Origin: Streptomyces diastatochromogenes
GTDB taxonomy: Bacteria > Actinomycetota > Actinomycetes > Streptomycetales > Streptomycetaceae
DNA length: 64,000 nt
NCBI GenBank assembly: GCA_026913215.1
Contig: JAPTYK010000003.1
Span: 62,001 to 126,000 of the forward strand
Direction of reading: 5' to 3'
A program made the position numbers and the translations under genes. Shown one piece after another: positions 57,627 through 64,000 of this stretch. The notes beneath the pieces are model-generated. The model saw nothing but the letters and a program-made list of their open reading frames with translations. It was not told the origin of the DNA and did no database searches. The first letter of the stretch is position 1. Each line of letters starts with the position of its first letter.

Positions 57627-58169
57627 TCAGTGCGCGGCGCCGTAACCGTGCTGGACGATGAGCTCGGCCGCCACGTCGTAGAAGGCCGGGTCCGACGGAA
57701 CGTCCGTGGCCAGCCCGTTCACGTAGCGGTTGAACATCGCGAACGCGGCCGCGATCAGGACCGTGTCGTGGATGTGGGTGTCCGTGGCGCCCTCGGCGCG
57801 CGCGGCGGCGATCGCCCCGTCGGAGACCGGAGCGGCCTTGGCCTGCACCTCGGCGGCCACCTTCAGCAGCGACCGCAGCAGCGGGGAGATCGCCGCCGTG
57901 TCGGGGTCGGCGAACACGGACGCCACCAGCTCGGCGCCGCCCTCCAGCTGCGCGGCCGCGAACGCGCCGTGCGAACCGGCGCAGAAGTCGGTGCAGTTCA
58001 GGTGCGACACATAGGCGGCGATCAGCTCGCGCTCGCCCCGGCTCAGCGGCGAGGGACCACTGCGCAGCAGCGTCTCGGCGAGGTCCGACAGGACACCCGC
58101 GGTGTCCGGGCGCTGGGCGAAGAGCCCGCTGATGCCGGGAAGGTCATGGGTGATCTCGATGTGGGGCAC
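57627..58169 (-). CDS. AhpD-like carboxymuconolactone decarboxylase family protein
   Basis: A 180-residue all-helical peroxidase-related protein. The family signature appears as YVSHLNCTDFCAGSHGAFAAA (about residue 64), but the first Cys is one position early, giving C-x3-C before the conserved His rather than C-x2-C. It may work as a thiol peroxidase or hydrolyse small cyclic esters. GTG start inferred by alignment with the family N terminus (PHIEITHDLPGISGLF). It lies upstream of the SDR by 41 bp. Confidence 0.8.
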   Translation of the reverse strand: MPHIEITHDLPGISGLFAQRPDTAGVLSDLAETLLRSGPSPLSRGERELIAAYVSHLNCTDFCAGSHGAFAAAQLEGGAELVASVFADPDTAAISPLLRSLLKVAAEVQAKAAPVSDGAIAAARAEGATDTHIHDTVLIAAAFAMFNRYVNGLATDVPSDPAFYDVAAELIVQHGYGAAH

Positions 58170-58407
58170 CGGTGCGTCCTCGTCTTCGCGTGGGGTACGA
58201 ACGGGCTCATCGTCGGGACCCGCGCACCGGCCGGCCAACTCCCAGCGTGCGGACCTCGCCCCGGACGGCCTCCGCCAGCTCCGCACTCAGAGAGAAGCGT
58301 CCCGCCGCCCGCTAGTCCAAGAATGAGGACGTGGCAAGGAACATCCCGCGGTACGCGGAGACTTGGCAGGTGAGCGCGCCGGTACGGGCACGTCCCGCCG
58401 CCCCGCC

Positions 58408-58683
58408 TCACGCCTCCGCGGGCCCGGCCAGCCGCCAGCCGTCCAGCGCGGGCGACAGCTCCAGAGCCCGCCGGCACACCGCCCGGCACCGCCGCACGGC
58501 GCTCGCCTCGTCCGGGGCCAGCAGGAACGCGACACCCCGGGCACCGGCCCGGCTCGCGTGCACCCGCACGTGCTCCAGACCGTCGTCCGGGCCGCACACC
58601 GCCCACAGCTCGGCCAGCAGGACGTCGGAGGACAGCTCCGGCGCTCCCGGCGGCTTGGCGAAGGCGAACTCGACGAGGTGCAC
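58408..58683 (-). CDS. Small conserved-looking protein divergent from regulator
   Basis: A 91-residue protein (GTG start at 58683). It begins HLVEFAFAKPPGAPELSSDVLLAELWAVCG and continues with a ferredoxin-like alternation of strands and helices (LEHVRVHASRAGARGVAFLLAPDEASAVRRCRAVCRRALE). No domain recognised. It is divergently transcribed from the TrmB/LuxR-type regulator 110 bp away, so it may be under its control. The 238-bp gap 58170-58407 to the next gene holds no gene. Confidence 0.6.
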   Translation of the reverse strand: MHLVEFAFAKPPGAPELSSDVLLAELWAVCGPDDGLEHVRVHASRAGARGVAFLLAPDEASAVRRCRAVCRRALELSPALDGWRLAGPAEA

Positions 58684-58793
58684 GCACCGAGTGTGCCGCA
58701 CACCACCGGCCCCGCCCCAGACCGGGCGAGGCCACGAACATGCCGTGGCACGCATGTGCCCCGGCGCCCACAGACGACCGCGGGGGGACGCTG

Positions 58794-59789
58794 ATGCTGC
58801 GCGTACTCGGACTCGACTTCGGCACGGAGGCCGTCTACCGGCTGATGCTGGAGCACCCTTCCTGGGGCGTGGACCGCCTCGCGGAGGCACTCGACACCGA
58901 CCGCCCCGCCGTCGCCCGGGCCCTGGACACACTGGCCGACCTCGCCCTGCTGCGCTCGACGGCGTCCGCCGGTCCCGACGACGGCCCGCGGCTCGTGCCG
59001 CCCCGCGCCGCACTCGGCGCACTGCTCGAACGCCGGCAGAACGAACTCACCCGCACCCAGCTGGAGATCGACGCCAGCCGCGCCGCGGTCGCCGACCTCC
59101 TCACCGACTACACGGCCCTCGGCCGGGACGCCCGGGGCGGCGTCGTGGAACGCTTCACGGGCCCCGAAGCGGTCCAGCGGCTCCACACCGACCTCACCGG
59201 CCGGGCCCACGGCGAACTCCTCGCCCTCGCCCCCACCACCGTCTCCGGCGGCGGCCCCTGGGAACTCGACGTCCCCCTCCACCTCGACCTGCTCGCCCGG
59301 GGCGTCAAGGTCCGCGTCCTCCACCTCGACAGCACCGACGGCACCCCCGAACGCCGGCGGGCCGTCCGCCGGCTGGCGGCCGCCGGCGCCGAGATCCGCA
59401 CCCTGCCCTCCCTCCCGCTGCACCTGCGGATCGTCGACGGCACGAGCGCCGTCCTCCCCCTGGACCCGGACGACCCCGACCGGGGAGCCGCCCTCCTGAA
59501 CGAACCCGGCGCCCTGACCGGCCTGCGCGCCCTGTTCACCCACCTGTGGGACGAGGCGGCCCCCCTCCCGGACGCGGACGGCGACACCGGCGAACCCGGC
59601 GCGTACTCCCCGCAGGAACGCGCGCTGCTGCGTTTCCTGGCCGAGGGACTCACCGACGAGGCGGCGGCCCGCAGACTCGGCATCTCCCTGCGCAGCGAAC
59701 GCCGCATGATCTCCGGCCTCTCCGCGCGCTTCGGTGCCCACAGCCGATTCCAGCTCGGCCTCCAGGCCGCCCGCAGCGGCCTGGTGTGA
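58794..59789 (+). CDS. TrmB-like/LuxR-type transcriptional regulator
   Basis: A 331-residue regulator. The N-terminal winged-helix domain (about residues 1-65, WGVDRLAEALDTDRPAVARALDTLADLALL) is of TrmB type. The middle part has a phospholipase-D-like effector fold (GRAHGELLALAPTTVSGG, HLRIVDGTSAVLPLD). The C-terminal HTH is of LuxR type (SPQERALLRFLAEGLTDEAAARRLGISLRSERRMISGL, 38 residues in two parts). This two-HTH design is common in actinomycete natural-product regulators of RiPP-type loci. ATG 58794 is chosen over 58740 because GGGGGGA precedes it. It likely controls the peptide operon downstream. Confidence 0.82.
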   Translation: MLRVLGLDFGTEAVYRLMLEHPSWGVDRLAEALDTDRPAVARALDTLADLALLRSTASAGPDDGPRLVPPRAALGALLERRQNELTRTQLEIDASRAAVADLLTDYTALGRDARGGVVERFTGPEAVQRLHTDLTGRAHGELLALAPTTVSGGGPWELDVPLHLDLLARGVKVRVLHLDSTDGTPERRRAVRRLAAAGAEIRTLPSLPLHLRIVDGTSAVLPLDPDDPDRGAALLNEPGALTGLRALFTHLWDEAAPLPDADGDTGEPGAYSPQERALLRFLAEGLTDEAAARRLGISLRSERRMISGLSARFGAHSRFQLGLQAARSGLV

Positions 59790-59997
59790 CACAACGATGC
59801 CACGGACATTCTGTGCCAAGGAAAAGTACTGACACCACGCGTGAGGCCGTGCCAGAGTCATTTCCAGAACGGACCGGAAAGCAAAACGAATCCCACCCAG
59901 CCGGACGGGCCGCTCGATTCCAACTGAATGCTCCAGCATCATTCCCGCCGCCCCAGCGGGAAACTCGTGAATCATCAAATGGAAAGGAATTAATGAC
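59790..59997 (+). promoter_or_regulatory. Low-GC promoter/leader before the 31-residue peptide
   Basis: 208 bp with noticeably lower GC than the surroundings and no gene. GGAAAGGAATTAATGAC precedes the peptide start. Two ATGs compete: 59993 opens an arginine- and threonine-rich shadow frame; 59998 opens the acidic peptide and is preferred on composition. No regulon motif copy. Confidence 0.5.
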
Positions 59998-60093
59998 ATG
60001 GAGAACGAGAAGAACCTCGTCATGGAGATCCTCGAGGACGACAACTACGACTTCGAGGCCGAGTTCGGCCCGCGTCAGGACGTCGGCCACTGA
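59998..60093 (+). CDS. 31-residue acidic precursor-like peptide
   Basis: Short ORF, 31 codons plus TGA. It has ten Glu/Asp, an N-terminal helical stretch (KNLVMEILEDD), then DNYDFEAEF and the C-terminal GPRQDVGH. It has the size and leader/core look of a RiPP precursor: acidic helical leader and a short tail with modifiable Arg, Asp, Asn and His. It is the first gene of an operon with two JmjC/cupin oxygenases, an exporter and a further oxygenase, 81 bp before the first. It contains no Cys and few Ser/Thr, so lanthionine or azole chemistry is unlikely; hydroxylation is the obvious modification. Alternatives: a small regulatory or scaffold peptide. Confidence 0.65.
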   Translation: MENEKNLVMEILEDDNYDFEAEFGPRQDVGH

Positions 60094-60174
60094 GGCCCGC
60101 ACCGTAACGCGGCCGGTCGTCCCCACGGACAGCCGGCCGCGTCGGCCGTTTTCCCCGAACGAGTGGTGAGTTGG

Positions 60175-61389
60175 ATGAGCATCGACACGCAGACCTGGAA
60201 GGCGTTCGCGGCGGAGCACGCCCCGGACTTCGCCCGCACCGTGTTCCTCCCCGGCCTGGTCGCCGACCCCGGACACCTCGCCCGGCTGATCGACGAAGCC
60301 CTGCGCACGGCGACCCGTCACGCACCCGGCGACCTGCGCCTGCGCGCCTTCCGCCCCGGCGCCTTCGACTACCGGTTGACCAAGCGCTTCGTGGACACCC
60401 CGCTCACCGACGAGGAGAGCGCCGTCGACTGGCTGGCCCGCACGGCCGACAGCGACGAGGAGTGCCTGGCCGTCAACGACATCTCGTCCTGGAACCTCGA
60501 CCTGGCCGCCGAGGCCGCCCGGCTCGTCGGGGAACTCGTCGCCGACGGCGTCCACGAACTGCCCTCCGGAACCGACGTGTACACCTTCGTCGCCCACTCC
60601 GGCTGGACCCCGTTCGGCATCCACAAGGACTCCGAGCCCTCGCTCATCTTCCACCTCGGACCCTCCCCCAAGGAGGTCTGGGTCTGGCACGACAACCCGT
60701 TCGACGCCTCCGGCATCACGCCCAGCCCGTCGTTCGGCCGCATCACCTTCGACATCGAGGACCACCTCGCCTCCGCCGAACGCCACCTGCTCCAGCCCGG
60801 CGACTTCCTCTGCATCCCCCAGGACACCTACCACGTCTTCCGCAACCTGGGCCCCTCCGCGTTCCTCGGACTGACCCCCTACCCGGTCAAGACCCGGCCC
60901 CTGATCACCGAGGCCCTGTGGCGCGCCGCCCGCCCGGCCGAAGCCCTCGCCGCCTATCCGGCCGGCCACGAGGTCACCGACCGCGCCCGCGCGCTCCTCG
61001 CCGACGACGACACCTCGCTCGCCGACCGTGTCGCCCACGAGATCGCCCTCGGCCGGCTCCGCCTGCGCACCAACGGCTACCTCAGCCGACCCCACCAGGC
61101 GGCCCTGCCCCGCACGGCCCCGCCCCCGACGCCCCGCTGCGCTGGTCCCGGCCCGGCGCGGTCGCCGCCGCCCCCGCCACGGCGGCACCACCCTCGTCGC
61201 CCGCGGCCGCACCTCGTCGTCCCCGGCCCCGGCCCCGCCGACTTCACCGACCTGGAGAAGGCGACCGCCTCGGACACCCCCTTCACCCTCGACGAGCTCA
61301 CCGCCGCCCTGCCCGCGGGCCTGGAGCCGGAACGCCGCGAGGAGATCGCGCTCAGCCTCTGCAGCGTGGGGGCGGTGATCGCGCCATGA
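60175..61389 (+). CDS. JmjC/cupin Fe(II)/2OG oxygenase 1
   Basis: 404 residues. Double-stranded beta-helix of the JmjC/cupin-8 (ribosomal-oxygenase-like) family. The iron HxD is in GWTPFGIHKDSEPSLIFHL (about residue 150), and the distal His is in DFLCIPQDTYHVFRNLG (about residue 218). The C-terminal part, LVVPGPGPADFTDLEKA to the end, resembles the winged dimerisation domain of such oxygenases. Compensating frame slips lie near 61115-61205. ATG 61387-based overlap: its TGA overlaps the next ATG. ATG 60175 chosen; GTG 60163 is possible. It probably hydroxylates the 31-residue peptide (inference). Confidence 0.8.
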   Translation: MSIDTQTWKAFAAEHAPDFARTVFLPGLVADPGHLARLIDEALRTATRHAPGDLRLRAFRPGAFDYRLTKRFVDTPLTDEESAVDWLARTADSDEECLAVNDISSWNLDLAAEAARLVGELVADGVHELPSGTDVYTFVAHSGWTPFGIHKDSEPSLIFHLGPSPKEVWVWHDNPFDASGITPSPSFGRITFDIEDHLASAERHLLQPGDFLCIPQDTYHVFRNLGPSAFLGLTPYPVKTRPLITEALWRAARPAEALAAYPAGHEVTDRARALLADDDTSLADRVAHEIALGRLRLRTNGYLSRPHQAALPRTAPPPTPRCAGPGPARSPPPPPRRHHPRRPRPHLVVPGPGPADFTDLEKATASDTPFTLDELTAALPAGLEPERREEIALSLCSVGAVIAP

Positions 61390-62456
61390 CCGGCTACGAC
61401 GCCTTCGCCCACGCCCAGGAACTCCTCGCCGGCCTCGGCGACCAGGAGCCACCCGCCGGCGGGGTCCGCCTCCACGAACCGGCCGCGGGCAGCGAGACCA
61501 CCGCCCACGAGGCCCTGCTCGCCGGAGTCTGGTCCGCCCTCGCCCGGCCCGGAGCCCTCGCCACCAACTTCCGGCTCGTCGAATCCGGCCGTCAGGTCGA
61601 CCGCAGCCGCTGGATGCGCTCCCGCGTCGGCGACGGAGAGGTCCTGCACACCGCCCTCGTCCCCGCCTACCTGCACAGCGCCGTCGAACGCGGCGCGACC
61701 CTCGTCATCAGCCACCTCGAAGCCCTCGACGAGCGGGTCATGCTGCTGTGCGAGGCCCTCGAATACCTGCTGCGCGCCCGCGCCTGGGTCAACTGCTACA
61801 TCACCGCCGGCGCGAACTCCGCCTTCGACGTCCACAGCGACGACCACGACGCCCTCATCCTGCAACTCCTCGGCCGCAAACACTGGGAGGTCGACTCCCG
61901 CGTCGGCGCCCGCTCCCGCGACCTCGCCCCCGGCAGCCTCGACCACGTCCTCACCCCCGGCACCTGCCTGTCCGTACCGCGCGACACCGCCCACCGCGTC
62001 TCCGGCACCGGCGAACTCACCGTCCACCTCACCGTCGGCTACGAACCCTTCGCCGACGTCCGCGAGGAGACCCGCGCCGCCCACGCACTCGTCGGCCGCA
62101 CCGCCCCCGAACCCGACCCCGAGTGGCTCACCACCCGCCTGGCCCTGCGCCCCGACCGCCGCGCCGGAGCCTCCCTGCGCAGCGCCCTGACCGGCGAGGT
62201 CGGCCCCGGCACCCGCATCCGCTGGGCCAGCCGCTTCCCCCCGTACATCACCACCGACGACGAGCACCTGACGGTCACCACCATGGGCCGGCGCATCCGC
62301 CTCGACCGCCGCCTGGAGCACACCGTCACCCTCCTCACCCGGGGCGGCGCCCTGACCTACGACGAGCTGGCCGCCGACAGCGACCTGCCCGACGCCGACC
62401 TGCGCGCCCTGGTCGCCTTCGGCGCCCGCAACGACTTCCTGATCTGCGAAGGATGA
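61386..62456 (+). CDS. JmjC/cupin Fe(II)/2OG oxygenase 2
   Basis: A 356-residue intact cupin/JmjC oxygenase, diverged paralogue of the preceding protein. The HxD is in SAFDVHSDDHDALILQLLG (about residue 155), the Lys for 2OG may be in GRKHWEVDSR, and the distal His is in VPRDTAHRVSGTGELTVHLTVGYEP (about residue 203). The C-terminal winged part contains TRGGALTYDELAADSDLPDADLRALVAFGARNDFL. Ribosomal oxygenases of this family act on Arg or His side chains in proteins, which fits the Arg and His in the peptide tail. ATGA overlaps at both ends imply translational coupling. Confidence 0.82.
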   Translation: MTGYDAFAHAQELLAGLGDQEPPAGGVRLHEPAAGSETTAHEALLAGVWSALARPGALATNFRLVESGRQVDRSRWMRSRVGDGEVLHTALVPAYLHSAVERGATLVISHLEALDERVMLLCEALEYLLRARAWVNCYITAGANSAFDVHSDDHDALILQLLGRKHWEVDSRVGARSRDLAPGSLDHVLTPGTCLSVPRDTAHRVSGTGELTVHLTVGYEPFADVREETRAAHALVGRTAPEPDPEWLTTRLALRPDRRAGASLRSALTGEVGPGTRIRWASRFPPYITTDDEHLTVTTMGRRIRLDRRLEHTVTLLTRGGALTYDELAADSDLPDADLRALVAFGARNDFLICEG

Positions 62457-63738
62457 CCCGCCCCGTGCTGACCGCCACCCTCAAGGACCAGGCCGCGATG
62501 TTCCGCGAACGCCGCTTCGCGACGTTCTTCACGGGCCACGTCGTCTCCAAGCTCGGTGACGCCCCCGTCCCCGTCGCCTTCGCCCTCGCCGCGTACCAGG
62601 TCTCCCACTCGGCGGCCGCGCTGACCTGGGTCCTGCTCTCCCTGTGGGGCGCCCGCTTCTTCCTCGTCGCCACCGGCGGCCGGCTCGCCGACCGCCACAA
62701 CCGGGTGAAGGTGATGATCGGCGCCGACCTGCTGCGGCTTTTCGCCCAGGGAGCCCTCGCCGTCGCCGTGATCAGCCCCCTCCAGGTACAGAGCTGGCAC
62801 CTGTGCCTGTCCGCCGCCCTGTACGGCGCGGGAACCGCCCTGTACAACCCGGCGCAGATCGGCCTGACCCCCGAACTCGTCGCCGAGGACCGCCTCCAGC
62901 GGGCCAACGGCCTGCTCTCCCTCGTCGCCGACGTCGGCTTCCTCCTCGGCCCCGTCCTCGCGGGCGTCCTGATGAGCACCGTCGGCTTCTCCTGGATCCT
63001 CTGGCTCGACGTGGCCTCGTTCCTCGTCAACCTCGTCTGCCTGCTGCGCCTGGTCCGCCTGCACACCCCCTGCGCCGCACCGCCCCGGCCCCCGCCGCCG
63101 CCGATCCCGCCCCGGACGGCACCGCACCGGCCGCCGAGGACGACCACCGCTTCCGCGCGGGTTTCGCCATCATGGCCCGCTACCCGTGGTTCTCCTTCGG
63201 CATGGCCCTGTGGTTCGTCGTCTCCCTCGGCATCGGCCTCACCGCCGTCGCCGGACCCGTCATCGCCGTCGAATCCCTCGGCGGCGCCGGAGCCTGGTCC
63301 GTCCTCGCGACCTGCCTCGCGATCGGCTCCCTCCTCGGCTCCCTCGCCGTCATGTCGACGAGCAAGCAGCACCCCTGGAAAGCCGCCTCCGTCGTCGTCA
63401 CCCTCGGCGCCGTCCTGCAGTTCCTCGCCCTGACCCTCCGCGACGAACTCCCCACCGCCGTCCTCGGCGCCGGCTTCGCCCTGTGCGCCCTCACCACCGC
63501 CGCCTGCGGCATCGTCTGGGACACCGCCTACCAGAGCGAGATCCCCGAGCGGTACCTCTCCCGCCTCGGCTCCGTCGACAACTTCGTCAACGCCGCCGGA
63601 ATCCCCGCCGGCATGCTCCTCGGCGGCCTCTTCGCCGACCACTACGACACCGTCTTCCTCGGCATCAGCGTCCTCCTCGTCCTGCTCTGCGTCCCCGCCG
63701 CCCGTCTCGCCGGCACCGGAAGGAAAGCGACCGCATGA
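62453..63738 (+). CDS. MFS exporter of the peptide locus (frameshifted)
   Basis: About 428 residues, 12 helices, MFS_3-type. It begins FRERRFATFFTGHVVSKLGDAPVPVAFALAAY and has the loop GGRLADRHNRVKVMIGADLL. The second half begins FRAGFAIMARYPWFSFGMALWFVVS. The break is near 63070, in a proline-rich linker between helix bundles (one base). Likely exports the modified peptide or a derivative. ATGA overlaps with both neighbours. Confidence 0.8.
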
Positions 63739-64000
63739 ACCTGGCCACCCTCCTCGACACGCCCGCGACCAACCCCGACGCCCGCGTCCACTCCCGCGGC
63801 GACCGCTACGTCGTCATCGACGGCCTCCTGCCCGAAGCCGACTTCGAAGCCACCGCCGACGCCTTCGCCCGCACCCGCCTCAAGCCCGTCCTCAGCACCA
63901 TCGACCCGGTGTACGACGGCTTCGCCCACCGCGGCGGCGAGGACAAACAGCGCCTGACGCACACCGCGGACGACGCACCGCGCTGGCAGCGCGCCGTGAA
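63735..64000 (+). CDS. Probable 2OG-type oxygenase, truncated by window end
   Basis: The first 88 residues only. RYVVIDGLLPEADFEATADAFARTRLKPVLSTIDPVYDGFAHRGG looks like the N-terminal strand-helix of prolyl-hydroxylase/2OG-Fe(II) oxygenases (VIDGFLP-type start), but the iron motif would be beyond the window. ATGA overlap with the MFS gene places it in the same operon. If confirmed, it would be a third oxygenase acting on the peptide. Confidence 0.5.
   Translation, partial: MNLATLLDTPATNPDARVHSRGDRYVVIDGLLPEADFEATADAFARTRLKPVLSTIDPVYDGFAHRGGEDKQRLTHTADDAPRWQRAV

Noticed and set aside
59993..60169. Alternative peptide from ATG 59993 (58 residues, Arg/Thr-rich)
   Set aside because: Composition is that of an out-of-frame read; the overlapping 59998 frame gives the acidic peptide and stops just before the oxygenase.

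Overview
Organism: very high GC, strong third-position GC bias, GTG as well as ATG starts, ATGA/GTGA overlaps and long runs of co-directional enzymes indicate a Streptomyces-type actinomycete. Almost the whole window is secondary metabolism. Many genes (about 23) carry apparent one-base indels, mostly in GC-rich runs, while flanking frames keep perfect family motifs. I read these mainly as consensus errors in a draft assembly, and give one span per broken gene with the approximate break points. Layout, left part (1-20.2 kb): a set of genes that strongly recalls chromoprotein enediyne clusters of the C-1027 type. Present are an O-methyltransferase, P450, membrane acyltransferase, SRPBCC protein, SgcG-like iron-sulfur flavoprotein, two PaaK-type adenylating enzymes and a split anthranilate/ADIC synthase (together a plausible benzoxazolinate-type module). 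Then come a leaderless solute-binding-fold protein, an SgcF-like epoxide hydrolase, a zinc-ribbon methyltransferase, a BBE-like flavoprotein, a neocarzinostatin-family apoprotein, an SgcC4-like MIO aminomutase and a second P450. No enediyne PKS is in the window. Middle (20.3-41.2 kb): an amino-acid and peptide-ligase operon (three ATP-grasp enzymes, a cysteine-synthase-like enzyme, serine acetyltransferase); GNAT, UDP-xylose-synthase-like and FkbH-like genes; a plus-strand operon of aldehyde dehydrogenase, KS-like fragment, ThDP enzyme, acyl-AMP ligase, ketosynthase and GT2; and a minus operon of a 61-residue acidic protein, diiron oxygenase, MFS exporter and BtrH-like acyltransferase. Right-middle (41.3-55.2 kb): a ten-gene minus operon (TauD dioxygenase, HpaI aldolase, second cysteine-synthase-like enzyme, asparagine synthetase, PrpF isomerase, acyl-CoA dehydrogenase, amidohydrolase, FAD monooxygenase, FMN reductase, small SH3-like protein), opposed by a tautomerase-MFS pair and by metK plus a small protein. 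Right end (55.2-64 kb): a membrane protein, SDR, AhpD-like protein and two small proteins, then a compact plus-strand unit. That unit has a TrmB/LuxR-type regulator, a 31-residue acidic peptide, two JmjC/cupin Fe(II)/2OG oxygenases, an MFS exporter and a third, truncated probable oxygenase; it looks like an undescribed peptide-modification (RiPP-like) locus. How it works together: ten copies of the motif GCA-N6-RAGATGCS lie 60-131 bp upstream of start codons, always in the direction of the downstream gene. They tie the benzoxazolinate-type genes, epoxide hydrolase, apoprotein, aldehyde-dehydrogenase operon and 61-residue-protein operon into one apparent regulon. The inferred product is an assembled small molecule (aryl acid, unusual amino acids, possibly a sugar) that may be bound by the secreted apoprotein; its structure cannot be deduced from this window.
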